Below, in pieces: positions 10,441 through 21,860 of a stretch of DNA of 64,000 nt; positions within the stretch are counted from its first letter, which is position 1, and every line of letters begins with the position of its first letter. The DNA lies in assembly GCF_901001135.1 (NCBI RefSeq), contig NC_042631.1, positions 47,126,019 through 47,190,018 of the forward strand, given 5' to 3'. The DNA comes from Rhinatrema bivittatum (lineage: Eukaryota > Chordata > Amphibia > Gymnophiona > Rhinatrematidae). Both the position numbers and the translations under genes were made by a program. The notes under the pieces were generated by a model. That model saw only the letters and a list, made by a program, of their open reading frames with translations, was not told the DNA's origin and made no database searches.

Positions 10441-10860
10441 TTGGATTTACTAAACTGTGCTGTGTGAGTACTGCAGTTTGGTAAATCCTAAGTTCCCATG
10501 GATTTGACATTGGCACATTCCGGGCCCCCAGTGATATTTAAAGGGGCATGAACCCCATCCTCTGTCCATGAAACTCCCCCTTACAAAACCTCCTTCCAAC
10601 CCTGCCCCCAAATGGTCTTCCCCCATTTTGAAGCCCTTACCTGTAAGAGCCCACAGGTCTCTGCTGGAACAGGAGCTTTTGGGGATTGTACCTGTTCCTT
10701 CAGCACTAGAATCCGAAATCCTGCCAGTTAATCGGAGGCTGCCCTTTGCCCGCTTTGGAAGGAGGAGGAAGATTTTAAATGCCAAGGGGTTTCTGAACTC
10801 GGGGCTTAGTGTCTCTTTATATACCGCTAATGTAGGATGACAAAAAGTGCTGAAATGCAG
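10441..10860. other. No gene seen; short inverted repeat
   Basis: GGATTTACTAAACTG (10443) faces CAGTTTGGTAAATCC (10473), a small hairpin-like pair. The rest is CT-rich and lacks any recognisable gene. The frames on both strands have no motif I know. Confidence 0.4.
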
Positions 10861-10868
10861 GAGTAGTG

Positions 10869-13408
10869 CAGTGGTTCTCAACCTTTTTTCTGTCGGGACA
10901 CTCCTGACAGATGGTTCTCACATGCGTGACACACTGAACATGTGACCATCAAAGGGCTAAATGTAAACATACACTCTGTATCTACAGGATCCACCCTGAC
11001 CCCCAACAATGGCTACAGAACAGAACTAGGACATTCCCCGTTCAATTTACCATACAAAAAAGATATTTCTGGTGTCATCTCAGGAACAGCATAAACACTC
11101 TCTCCTACCAGGTGCAATAGCCCTCCTTATGAAAAAACAGTAATTTACCACCAATGCATGTCCTATTGAGAAAACACAACAGATAATATTGGTACAAATG
11201 CCTACATGTTGGTAAAATACTTCACCTCGGTCACACACATAGAATCGACCTTCACCAAGTACAGAAAGACCACAAATTAGAAATATGGAAGCAGAAACTG
11301 GAATGGAAACCCAAAAAAGCCACTTTGCATTCTGTGCAAAACAGAAATATAGCACCTAACAGACTTCCAGGGTCTGAAATAATGTGCACAAAGTTACACC
11401 TGCATTATGGAGCTCAAACAGTAATAACCCTACCTATGAAAAGGCAGCACTGCAAAAATGACACCAGGCCTTAAACACCAATACACCTCCTATTAGGAAA
11501 ACAGAACAAGCCAAGCTGCTATAGAGCCCTACCAAGAAATTATAAGCTTGCAGAACACCCTTAGCTGGGTCACACACGCAGAACACAGACAGACCATCTC
11601 CAAATATAGAATAAAGGGACCATAAAGCTAATGTTTTTGTTTTTGCTTTGATGCACTGCATACAGAGTTTGGCTTCTTGCTGTTTCCAGTTCAGTTTTTG
11701 TCTCCACATTTCTATTTATTCATTCCTCGAGAAATATAAAATAATTCTAAAACTAGAATTTAAATGTTTCAAAACAACTGATAAATGGAATAACATCCAA
11801 TCATTAAAAATTTTCAAAATTATTAAACATTTTCCAAACACCAATAAAATATTTCTAAAAGCAGACACATCACATAATACCCAATAATTAAAATGGCAGT
11901 CAATCAAGAAAGATAAACTTAAAAAGCCACCTTTACTTACCCTCTCCAGTAACTCTCCTACTCCTTTCCCTTGTAGGTCAATAGCATAAACCAGAAGCAG
12001 CAAGGGCTGCTGAAGCTCTGTTCTCACGTTCTTCTTCCTTAGGGCCCATGACTAGTCTATTTCACACTCACACACACACACACACACTCTTTTTCTCTCA
12101 CACACCAGTCACCTCCTTGACCAATCTCTCTTTCTCTCTCACACACACACACACGTCACCTCCCTGACCAATGTCTCTTTCTCTCACACACACATACCAG
12201 TCATCTCCCTGACCAATATCTTTCTCTCCCTCAAACACACAAACCAGTCACCTCCCTGACTAATGTCTTTCTCTCACACACACACACAGTCACCTCCCTG
12301 ACCAGTCTCTTTCTCTCACACACACCAGTCACCTCCCTGACCAATCTATTTCTTTCTCACACACACACACACACACACACCAGTCACCTCCCTGACCAAT
12401 CTCTCTCTCTCTTCTTACACACACACCAGTCACCTCCCTGACAAATGTCTCTTTCTCTCACACCAGTCACTTCTCTGATCAATCTTTCTCTCACGCACAC
12501 CAGTGACTTTCCTGAGCAGTATCTTGCTCTCACACATTTTCTCTCTTACTTACACACATTCTGGCTCACTCTCTCTGTCTCACTCACTCACCCCCACCCC
12601 ATATGGCAGCTACAGGACAAGGTAGCCGTATGCTGCTATTAAAAGCAGAGTCCTGAGAGGCTAGAAACTGCAGCAGGAATGACCTCCCCGCCCCGCAGTG
12701 GTAAGAAGGCAGCACTCAGCTGATTGCTATGCTGCTATCACAGCACAGAGCAGTCAGCCTAGTATGCAATTTTATGTTTTTTCTTCTCCCCACCCCAGCC
12801 TTTTATTTTTTTTTGCAGTTTGATTATTATTTTTTTTATGTTTTCTTGCTGATGTCGCGCTGGCGATAGAAGGGGAGGTCAGAGCCGGGGGGCAGCGGCA
12901 CCGTACTCCTGCAGCCCCTAGCAAAGTGGCCAGCCAGCACCGATATTCAAGTCCGGGCAGCTGATGGAAGACTTTCCCCAACAGCTGCGAGGCAGGAAAT
13001 CCCGGCGGATACATTATCAGCTGACTGCTCTGTGCCGCAAAGATCGCGGCACAGGCAAACTGCTGAGTGTAGTAGGGCCCGGGAGAGCCTTGGGATCTGA
13101 TTTCTGCAGCAGCAGCATGCAGGCATGGCCTTTTCTTCTTCCCGCGTGCCCGGTAAACATCACTTGCTCTTCCGGGCCACAGGGGCGGGAAGAAGAAAAG
13201 GTCACGATCCTGTTGCCGGCTTTCACCAATACTGCTGCCGTTCCCCTCGGGGCTTGAATGTACTGATAGCCCGGGCAGGAATGGCAGCAGTGTTCGTCTC
13301 GCTGAGGTGAAAGGGGGGGGGGGGGGGGTAGAGCAGCGGGTGTGCGACACACCTGCCGGTGCTTCACAACACACTAGTGTGCTGCGACACGCCGGTTGAG
13401 AACCACTG
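10869..13408 (-). mobile_element. Non-autonomous hAT element, CAGTGGTTCTCAACC ends
   Basis: The left end CAGTGGTTCTCAACC (10869) is mirrored by GGTTGAGAACCACTG (ending 13408), the classic terminus of Charlie-type hAT elements. Flanking 8-mers GAGTAGTG and GCCTAGTG look like a damaged target duplication. Inside are a CA-rich minisatellite (12055-12560) and a GC-rich end (12840-13300). The interior matches, in reverse orientation, the element at 16988-20525. For example, TTGGTGTTTGGAAAATGTTTAATA lies on the minus strand near 11840 and its counterpart is at 19990 (+). I find no transposase frame. Confidence 0.8.
12055..12560. repeat. CA-rich minisatellite (GTCACCTCCCTGACCAAT unit)
   Basis: About ten diverged copies of (CA)n-CCAGTCACCTCCCTGACCAATCT-CTTTCTCTCA, each roughly 45-60 bp. 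The reverse-complement version (GTCAGGGAGGTGACTG) occurs at 18890-18955 in the related hAT element. Confidence 0.85.
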
Positions 13409-13511
13409 GCCTAGTGGTTAGAGCAGCAGGCTATGTGATTCAAATCCCACCACCACTCCTTGTGACCTTGGGGAAATCATTTCACCATCCATTGCCTGAG
13501 ATACAAACTTA

Positions 13512-14045
13512 GGGGTACATTTACTGCAAAAAAAACAGCATTTATCACATGTTGAATGCTATTTATCGCATAATATACCCATATCATAGTGATATTTTGT
13601 TCAAAAATGTGCCCCCTATTGCAATTAGCTAAAAGCATGCAAAGCAGCTAATGCATAGGTAATCCTATGCTAATAAAATAACATGGTTTGCCAAAAAAAA
13701 GGGAAGCTGTGTTATTTTAACAAAAATCGAGGTGCTGTAAATATTTTGCTAGCGCATGTCCCAATGCTCCCGTGGCAAAAGGGCCACGTGGTCTGAGAAA
13801 TAACCTCCCTTCCAAATTAAAAAAATTCATCTCCGCCTAGAGGTGGCCAGCAGGCTGAAATGTTTAAAAAATATAAAATATAATCGTGCAGTGATGCCCC
13901 GCCCCTATCCAAAATTAACACCTCCCCCTCCCCCCCGCCGTTTCCTTCCCTACCCTCCAAGCCTTCAATCCCCCTGCCCTCCTCCCCGCCCCCCCACATA
14001 GAATATGGTAAAATCTTACTGCTTGATAAATGTCCCTCTTAGAGT
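13512..14045. mobile_element. MITE with GGACATTTAT-like ends
   Basis: Left TAGGGGTACATTTACTGC and right GCTTGATAAATGTCCCTCTTA are imperfect inverted repeats. Inside are paired words GCATTTATC/GATAAATGC and GCATGC. The stretch is AT-rich on the left and C-rich at 13880-14000. No coding content. Confidence 0.45.
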
Positions 14046-14184
14046 GTAAGCTTTCTGGGGGTAAGAAAATGCCTGCAGTACTTGAAGTGTTACAAAAGAA
14101 AGAATATAAAACAAATGAGCATGCCAATGCTTCTGGGGACAGTTAACTACACTTATTGAGGTGTTAACTTCCTCGATTTATCAC

Positions 14185-14672
14185 TTATGAGGGGAGGTTG
14201 AAGAACCTGAATATGTACACCCTGGAGGAGAGGAGGAGCAGGGGGAATAGGATACAGACCTTCAGAGAGAGGTTTTAATGACCCATGGTCATCAACAAAC
14301 CTTTTCCATTGGAAACAATTTAGTAGAACTAGGGGTCACGGAATGAAACTCCAGGGAGGACGACTCAGAAACAATGTCAGGAAGTATTTCTTCACGGAGA
14401 GGGTGGTGGATGCCTGGAATGCCCTTCCGGAGGAAGTGGTGAAGACTAAAACTGTGAAGGATTTCAAAGGGGCGTGGGATAAACACTGTGGATCCCTAAA
14501 GGCTAGAGGATGGGAATAATAAAAAGCTAAACCTGCACAGAGTGGCAGTTCCTACCCTTAAGAGAAATATGGGGGTAACCTGCACAGAGCGGCAGTTACT
14601 ACCTTGCGAATCTTACTGGGAAGACTAGATGGACCATTTTGGTCTTTTTCTGCTGTCTTTACTATGTTAATA
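14185..14672 (+). mobile_element. CR1 LINE 3' end, second subfamily
   Basis: It starts in the last part of the reverse transcriptase: TATGAGGGGAGGTTGAAGAA encodes the YEERLK block, then GAGGAGAGGAGGAGCAGG. After a small gap it encodes ARNHGxx, NNVRKYFFTERVVDAWNALP and DFKGAWDKHCG. The 3' end reads CTAGATGGACCATTTTGGTCTTTTTCTG and ends in TTTACTATGTTA. It is the same subfamily as the minus-strand copy at 21407-23265. 5'-truncated. Confidence 0.8.
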
Positions 14673-14884
14673 TCACAATCGGCATTAATCAGTTTGGCTA
14701 TTAATGAGCTGCCTTGCATGCTTTTTTTCTGCTAGTCAGTTCATTAAGTACTGTTGTACTTTGGGCCTGCTTTTTTTATGTTATTGATAATGAGTTTTTT
14801 AACCAGCATTTAGTACCAATTTTGGCATTTAAGACAAAACACATTATCACAGCTCGAGATGCATGTATTTAGGCATTCAACACT

Positions 14885-15745
14885 GGTTAATTTTCAAAGA
14901 GGCTGAATTAAGTGCCAGGGAAGATAACTTTAAAACGTGTGTGCGTGCCCATACATGCATGTACATGGGCACGCGCAAAACTGCTCTGCCATTTTATAAC
15001 CTGTGATGGTAACTTTAAAACAAGTTCACGCATGTCCACATACGCAGAAATGTTATGTCACCCGCGCACATGTGCGTGCATTATATAAAATACGCCTATT
15101 CGCGCTTATGTGTGCGCTTGATTTTAAGCATTTGCACAAGGAAACGTTATTCAGTTGTCGGCTTTTACATTCGCAAGTCAACACATTTTATAACATGCAT
15201 GTGTGAAGGAAATGACCAGTTTTACCAATTAGCCCACCAGTTTGCCCAGTCTATCTCTAAGTCATCAAGACCCCTTTGGTTATTCAGCTTGCATTTCCCC
15301 CATTTTATCCTGACCCTTCAACCAGTCAGTATTTATCTAAAAAGAGTTTTATTCTAACTTACACCTGATAAAGAGCAGAAGTAAATATGTGCAGGTAACA
15401 GGTGAACAAGCACTGCATTTACAGGTTATAAAATTGCAATTTATGTTCAGAAACGTTAGCCCCCATCCTGGAATGCCCCTGACATACCCCTTTTATACAC
15501 AAGTAACCTTTTTCATGCACCGGGACTTGTGTGTGTATGTGCAATGCATATAAAATAACTCTAGTGCGAATAAACACTAGTTTTGCGTGTATCTGCTATT
15601 TTGTGCACACACATCTCTTTGAAGATTCGCATTTGTGCATATACGAAGTATGCAGGTTCTAAAATATGTGTCAATCTATGCTAGAACATGCGTGGACATG
15701 TAAAAAACACATGAATACATTTTTGCGCTTATACAAATAAATTCC
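14885..15745. mobile_element. MITE-rich stretch with TTTTCAAAG / GTGCGCG repeats
   Basis: GTTAATTTTCAAAGAGG at 14887 begins a stretch full of alternating purine-pyrimidine words (GTGTGCGTGCCC, GGGCACGCGC, CGCGCACATGTGCG) and ends near TGAATACATTTTTGCGCTTATAC. Inverted word pairs such as GCCCATACATGCATG/CATGTACATGGGC (14947-14972) occur. A segment at 15214-15490 is a direct repeat of 16270-16480 (both start CAGTTTTACCAATTAG). I cannot resolve exact borders. Confidence 0.4.
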
Positions 15746-15754
15746 AAGTTATCC

Positions 15755-16115
15755 AGTTAGATAGCGGCACTTATCCAGATAAGTTCCAACCAAGTAGTGG
15801 CAAAGCTGTTACTCAGCCAGATAAGTCTTAAAATGCTACTTATCAAGCAAGCCATATAGCCAAATAAAATCTAAAAAAGCACTACTTATTTGGCTAGGTA
15901 AGAGAGCCAGATAAGTAGTGCTCTTTAGACTTATTCAGTTATCTGACTTAGCCGGATAAGTAGCATTTTAAGTCTTATCCAGCTAAGTAGCTGAACAAAT
16001 CGGAATCTATCTAGATAAGTGCTACTACTTAGCTGGAGAACTTGGAATCTGTCTGGATAAATAGAAGCAGAGCACTACTTAGTCAGATAAGTTGGAATTT
16101 AGCCGGCTAAGTGTG
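15755..16115. mobile_element. Element built of TTATCCAGCTAAGT palindromic words
   Basis: A 12-15-bp motif, roughly ACTTATCCGGCTAAGT in either orientation, recurs about ten times: GCACTTATCCAGATAAGTTC (15768), CTTAGCCGGATAAG (15949), TCTTATCCAGCTAAGTAG (15975), AGCCGGCTAAGTG (16099). The same motif fills 37085-37480 and 45835-46005. It behaves as an interspersed family, probably a MITE. Confidence 0.6.
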
Positions 16116-16489
16116 CGCAACTGGTACACCTACGTATTTTTACTTCTTATTTTAAAATTATATGCGAGTAGATTTAACATGCATAAATTACATACATTTA
16201 AGCCCTGTAAGTCTGCTTTTATGCGTGTAGGTCAGGGGATTTGCTAACATGGCCATAGCAATTAAGTTTTCAGTTTTACCAATTAGTCTGCCAGTTCACC
16301 CGGTCCATCTGCAGCTCATTGAGTCCTCCTAGCTCTTCAGCCCCATTTCACCCAGACAGTATTTCGTTTTTAAGTCATTTAGGATCACTTACTCCAGATA
16401 TTGATCAGGAATACATGCATAAATTGGTTATAGAATAGTAACTAACTCATGTAAATGTTGGCCCCTGGCCTGACCCTTTTGTACATGCA

Positions 16490-16979
16490 CAGATTTACTC
16501 ACGGACCCTTTCTCCTTCGCCATGTTTCCAGCTTCAAATCTTCATCTTCTCGTCTGGAGTCTGCTTTGCTTCCGGCGTGGTCTGCGACCTGCTATGGGCG
16601 GCTGTGTAGGGCATGCTGCTGTGCAGTCCTCACCCTGAATCTTCGTCTGAGTCTTCCAAGTTCCTCAGATCCAAGTCTTATCATGTTCCTGCCCTCAGCC
16701 TCCGTCTGGCCTCATGCCCTCGTCATTTCCAAGCGGCGGGTTTGGAAGGGCTATCGAGTGGCCGGAGGGCTACTCTTGAGACCAGCATTGCGGTGCTGGG
16801 TCTCATCTATGCGTGCAGGTCCAGTGGAGGTCTGAGCCTGCCTTGTTCTAGTGCCTGCGATATTCAATTCTAGTCCAGCCTTGTTTCAGCTCCAGCCTGT
16901 GCTTGGATACTCTTACCTTACACGGTGTGTGTCTTGGGGCTCCTCCCTGAGCCACGCCTTGGTCCAAGGGCTCATATCC
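16490..16979 (+). mobile_element. LTR-like fragment
   Basis: C/T-rich sequence with phrases such as TTCCTGCCCTCAGCCTCCG, TGGGGCTCCTCCCTGAGCC and GGTCCAAGGGCTCA, which resemble the ends of Gypsy LTRs (compare the GTGAGCCCTTGGACTGTGG block at 37741). The hAT element at 16988 is inserted just after it. Frames at 16455-16873 have no recognisable domain. Identity is tentative. Confidence 0.3.
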
Positions 16980-17218
16980 CTCTAGAGCAGACCTGGGCAA
17001 GGGGCGGCCTGCGGGCTGAATCCGGCCCGCCTACGGTCTGTGACCGGCCCGCCCACTGCTGAGAGCAGACGGGGAATGAGGCACGCTGCCTTCCCTTCTC
17101 CCTTCCCTCGCCGGAGAATGAACTGTTTTTTTGTTTTTTTTTACAGCGTCCGGTGGGGGGGAGGGAGTGACTAGAGTGAAGGCACGCTGTCCGATTGGCC
17201 GGTGCTGGGGAAATATAC

Positions 17219-18327
17219 CGTATTTTTCACTCCATAAGACACTCTTTTTTCCCCCCAAAAGTGGGGGAGAAAATGTATGTGCGTCTTATGGAGTGAATAT
17301 TAAAAAAAAAAAATAAATCTAACAACCCCCCCCCCACCCTCCTGACCCCCCCAAGACCTGCCGACTTAATTTACTGCAACCCCCCACCCTCCTGACCCTC
17401 CCAAGACCTGCCAAACGTCCCTGGTGGTCCAGCTGGGGTCCAGGAGCGGTCCGGAAACGATCTCCTGGGCGTGGGCCGTCGGCTGCCAGTAAACAAAATG
17501 GCGCCGACGGCCCTTTGCCCTCACTATGTCACTGGGACCGACCGCTGCTATTGGTCGGTCTCAGTGACATAGTGAGGGCAAAGGGCCGTCGGCGCCATTT
17601 TGTTTACTGGCAGCCGACGACTGAAGCCCAGGAGATCGTTCCCGGACCGCTCCTGGACCCCAGCTGGACCACCAGGGACGTTTGGCAGGTCTTGGGGGGG
17701 TCAGGAGGGTGGGGGGTTGCAGTAAATTAAGTCGGCAGGTCTTGGGGGAGTCAGGAGGGTGGGGAGTCAGGAGGGTGGGGAGTCAGGAGGGTGGGGGTTG
17801 CAGGAAATTAAGTCGGCAGGTCTTGGGGGGGGGTCAGGAGGGTGGGGGGTTGCAGGAAATTAAGTCGGCAGGTCTTGGGGGAGTCAGGAGGGTGGGGGGT
17901 TGCAGTAAATTAAGTCGGCAGGTCTTGGGGGGGTCAGGAGGGTGGGGGATTGCAGTAAATTAAGTCGGCAGGTCTTGGGGGAGTCAGGAGGGTGGGGGTT
18001 GCAGGAAATTAAGTCGGCAGGTCTTGGGGGGGTCAGGAGGGTGGGGGTTGTTAATTTAAAGGGTTGGGATGGGGTTTTTTTTGGGGGGGGGGAGGGGTTC
18101 CCAGAGAAAGAAAAGTTTTCTGATCTGGGGAGTGGACCGAAATGGCCCTCCCCAGACCCGAAAACAAAATGGGGAGGAAAAAAAAAAGCTATGCACTCCC
18201 CTAATTTGCTCCATAAGACGCCCAGACACAGAGCCGGTTTAGCACAAATTTTTTTTTTTTATTTTCCCCCTCTGAATCCTAGGTGCGTCTTATAGTCAGG
18301 TGTGTCTTATGGAGCGAAAAATACGGT
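17219..18327. mobile_element. Foldback DNA element, TA-flanked, CGTATTTTTCxCTCCATAAGAC ends
   Basis: Left CCGTATTTTTCACTCCATAAG (17219) is mirrored by CTTATGGAGCGAAAAATACGG (to 18327). Both ends are flanked by TA, as for Tc1/mariner-like insertions. Arms of roughly 325 bp are inverted repeats around a centre near 17547 (GACCGACC...GGTCGGTC). The right arm is expanded by a 50-bp tandem array. Core words are GCCGTCGGC, AAAATGGCGCCGACGG and CCCTCACTATGTCAC. Non-coding. Confidence 0.85.
17686..18055. repeat. 50-bp G-rich tandem array, about seven copies
   Basis: Units begin with CAGGTCTTGGGGG at 17686, 17736, 17817, 17868, 17918, 17969 and 18018, and continue GTCAGGAGGGTGGGGG, TTGCAG and AAATTAAGTCGG. 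Each unit holds four or more G-tracts on one strand. One unit is extended by an internal GTCAGGAGGGTGGGGA duplication. A three-copy version is at 986-1118. Confidence 0.9.
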
Positions 18328-18757
18328 ATGTCACAGTTCCGCCTTTCATGGTCTTTTTTCAGGGGTCCCCAACCACCAGTCCGCAGACCGGGCCGTGGGA
18401 GTTTTTTGCCGGTCCGCGGTGCGCGCTCCCGGTCTCTGCCGCTGCCATTGCCGCTGGGCTGTCAGCACGTTCAAGCCCAGTGGTAACGGCAGCGGTGTTA
18501 GAAGCTGTGGCACCCGCGGCTGGCCTTTTCTTCTTCCCGCGCCTGCACCCCCCCTCCCGTGACCCGGAACAGGAAGTGATACACGGAGCGGTGCGCGGGA
18601 AGGAGAAAGAGCCGGGCCGCGTCGGCTGCAGCATCGGTCCCCGAGCAATTGAAGCAGCCGGTAATCGAGAAAGGAGTCAGCAGCATGAGCCTCCCGCGGC
18701 CGATGGGATTCTTCTTTCTTGGCCTGCGGGGGCTGCTGCAGCTCCCATTTGTGCTCG

Positions 18758-19810
18758 GGGGGGGGGGGGGGGGGGGGAAGGAAGTGAGTAAGAGAGAGAG
18801 TGAGAAGCAGCCAGCCAGCCAGCCTGTGTGTGATTGACTGGTCAGAGAGCTGATGTGTGTGTGTGTGTGTATGTGAGAGACAATGAAAGTGATTGCTCAG
18901 GGAGATGACTGATGTGTATGTGAGAGTGTGAGACATTAGTCAGGGAGGTGACTGATGTGTGTGTGTGTGTGTGTGAGAGAGAAAAAGCATGGAAGTGAGA
19001 AGTCTGGGTATGTGGGAAAGCATGAGCGTAAGAAGCCTGGAGTTGTAGGAGTGAGAAACCTGGGTGAGTGTGCATGCATGAGAGAGAGAGACTGCTTGGT
19101 AAGGTGACTGTGTGTGTGAGAGAAAAAGACTGGTGTGTGTGAATGTGATTCAGGGAATGAGAAGCCTGTGCACGTGGAGAGTGAGCATGGAAATGAGAGA
19201 GACTGGTGTGTGTGTAACAGAGAGAAAGTGATTATGGGAATGAGAAGCCTGTGCATGTGAAGAGAGGGAGCATGAGAGTGAGAAACCTGGGTGTGTGTGA
19301 GACACAGCATGGGAGGGAGAAGCCTGTATATCTGAAAGAGAACTTGGGAGTGGGAAGCCTGTGTGTGTGTGTATGCATGAGTGAGATCAGGTGACTGGTG
19401 TGTGTGTGTGAGAGAGAGAGAAATAAAGTGATTATGGGAATGAGAAGCCTGTGCATGTGAAGAGTGAGCATGGGAGTGAGAAACCTGGGTGTGTGTGAGA
19501 CACATCATGGGAGGGAGAAGCCTGTATATCTGAAAGAGAACATGGGAGTGAGAGACTGGTGTGTGTGTATGTGTGTGTGTGTGTGTGAGAGAGACAGAGA
19601 AAGTGATTATGAGAGTGAGAAGACCATATATGTAAGTAGAACACGGGAGTGGGAAGCCTGTGTGTGTGTGTATGGCATGAGAGAAACTGTTCAGGAAGGT
19701 GACTGGTGTGTGTGTGCCAAAGACTGTTTGGGAGATGATTGGTGTGTGAGAGACAGAAACTGGTCATGGGGGCATGACTGGTATGGTGTGTGTGTGTGAG
19801 AGACATGGGC
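18758..19810. repeat. PolyG run and TG/GA-rich minisatellite
   Basis: A run of about 19 G (18758-18777) is followed by degenerate units such as GTGTGTGTGAGAGAGAAAGTGATTATGGGAATGAGAAGCCTGTG (longest unit about 120 bp, repeated near 19205 and 19405). The long frames it creates on both strands, rich in His/Thr/Ser or Val/Cys/Glu, are composition artefacts. Confidence 0.85.
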
Positions 19811-20605
19811 ACTAAGGAAGAGGACCATAAGTATAGAGCTTAGCCACTACTGCTGCTTCTGGTGTGTGCCACGGCCTGCAGGGAAGGGGAGTAGGAGAGC
19901 TGCTGGAGGGGGTAAGTAAAGGTGGCTTTAAGTTTATTTTTCTTGACTGCCATTTTAATTGTGTGATGTCTGCTTTTTTGAAATATTTTATTGGTGTTTG
20001 GAGAATGTTTAATAGTTTTTATGAGTTTTTAATTGTTGGATGTTATTCTGTTCATAGCTGTTTTGAAACATTTATTCTGCTTATTAGTATAGTTTTACAA
20101 TTATTTCTGTGTGGGGATCTATAGTGCTTGCTAGTTCTGTTTTCCTAATAAAAGGTGTATTGGTTTTTAGGACCTGATTTAATATTTGTAGTGTTGCCTT
20201 TTCATAGATAGGGTTGCTCCTGTTTGAGTGTATTCCATAATACAGGTGTAACTGTGTGCGGATTAGTTTATGTGCATTACTACAGATCCTGGGAGTATGT
20301 TAGGTCGGTTCTGTGTCTGTTACCGAGATGAGATATTTTGCTAGCATGTAAGCGTTTGTATCGGTCTTATTTGTTGTGTTTTCTCAGAGGACATGCATTG
20401 GTGGTAAACTGCTGTCTTTTCATAAGTAGGGCTATTGAGAACTGAGTTAATTATATTAGTCCGGCCCTCTAAAACCATCCCAATTTCTCATGCGGCCCCA
20501 TGGGAAAATTAATTGCCCACCCCTGCTCTAGAGCAAGTGACCACACCCCCGCATTTGCAACAATATGTACTTTTATTCACAAGCAGAATAGGACATTTTC
20601 AAATA

Positions 20606-20949
20606 AGCAAGTTTGCTTACCATAAAAGGTGTTTTCTGTAGATAGCAGGATGAATTAGCCATGATCTATGGGTGATGTCATCAGGTGGCACTGAATGCAT
20701 ATGTAACTCCAAGCTAGTAGCGCTTTAAGCTCTACTGAGCATGTGCGGGAGTTCCCATGCAGGCATTGCTCCAGAGTCTCCTCAGTTTGTTTCCATAGCT
20801 AGCACAATAGGACAGTCTGCTAACCAGGGAAGAGGGCAAGCTTCTCATGGCTAATTCATCCTGTCATCTACGGATAACACTATTTACAGTAAACAAACTT
20901 GCTTTTTTCCATCAATAAGCAGGGCTGAATTAGCCATAATCTATGGGGA
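20606..20949. repeat. Unclassified interspersed repeat, left part
   Basis: It begins AAGCAAGTTTGCTTACC and contains TAGCAGGATGAATTAGCCATGATCTATGG, repeated in altered form at 20924-20946 (GGGCTGAATTAGCCATAATCTATGG). It is interrupted at 20949 by the hAT element and resumes at 31202 with GTACCAAGCTGAGG. I do not know the family. Confidence 0.55.
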
Positions 20950-21860
20950 GCAGTGGTTTAGTCAGAACTGAATTTTTGGAGGGTCCCAAGGTTAGCAGTC
21001 TGGGCAGTAGACATACAGATCTAGGCCCTACTTGTAGTCTTATTGATAAATAGTGCCTTAGCATGCACCCTACAATGGATTTCTGAGTAGTCTGCAACAG
21101 CCACTCTTACATCCTCTCTTTCACACACAGGCTCTCAGTCCCACAAACGCATACACAAGATTTCATTCTCACATGCTCTTGCTCATATGCACCCATTCCC
21201 ACAAATACAACACCAGGCTCTCACTCTCATTTCCAGGCTCCCACTCTCACACAAGCAGAATGGTTCCCAAGCTCATGAGTGATATATTAAAATATTTTAA
21301 TTCTATTACTTCAAGCACTTACCAACATTAAAAATGCTTTATTATTCTGTATTAATTTATTTGATATTTTTTGCAGTTTATAAATGCACAATATCTTGTA
21401 AAAACATAGAAACATAGAAACATAGAAATGACGGCAGAAGAAGACCAACCGGTCCATCCAGTCTGCCCAGCAAGCTTCACACATTTGTTCTCATACTTAA
21501 CTGTTTCTCTTGGCTCTTAGTAACCTTATGTTCTAATTCCCTTTTCACCCCCACCATTAATGTAGAGAGCAGTGCTGGAGCTGCTTCCAAGTGAAATATT
21601 AAGTTTGATTAGTTGGGTAAGCGGCAGCATAGCTCTCTGCCATGAAGCAGAGGGCAATGCTGGAAATGTGTGAAGTATCAGTTTTTCTTTTCCCCTGTCA
21701 TTGAAGCAAGGAGTCATGCCGGACATGCACCGAAAGTGAAGAATGCCTTGAAAGTCACATTAACTATCATCAAATATTGAAAAGCCTAATAATTGGTAAT
21801 ACCTATAAGCCCATGAACCCATCCCTGTTTTTTTTTCTTTTTTTCTTTTCTTTTTTTAAT

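Larger units (their letters stand above)
10840..13500 (+). repeat. tRNA-derived SINE split by a hAT insertion
   Basis: The right part (13406-13500) reads GGCCTAGTGGTTAGAGC (tRNA A box) then GATTCAAATCCCACC (B box), CTTGTGACCTTGGGG and a degenerate tail. The head AAATGCAGGAGTAGTG lies before 10869. The two parts are one SINE interrupted by the hAT element 10869-13408. Box spacing and the tail show a SINE, not a working tRNA gene. Confidence 0.6.
16980..20533 (+). mobile_element. 3.5-kb hAT element with perfect 8-bp target duplication
   Basis: CTCTAGAG occurs at 16980-16987 and again at 20526-20533. Between them the element runs from CAGACCTGGGCAAG to GGCAATTAATTTTCC in complement, its right end reading TTGCCCACCCCTG. 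This CAGgggTGGGCAA terminus is typical of hAT elements. The interior contains a nested foldback element (17219-18327), a second hAT-like start CAGGGGTCCCCAACC (18361), polyG, and a TG-rich minisatellite (18840-19810). No transposase coding region is recognised. Confidence 0.9.

Noticed and set aside
13406..13480. Possible tRNA gene with A and B boxes
   Set aside because: No cloverleaf closes, the A box abuts a hAT end, and the downstream sequence is typical SINE body.
17219..17880. Bidirectional CpG promoter
   Set aside because: The GC-rich stretch is the inverted-repeat core of a DNA element repeated elsewhere in the window.
18936..19812. Long His/Thr/Ser-rich frames on the minus strand
   Set aside because: Generated by a TG/GA minisatellite inside a hAT element.
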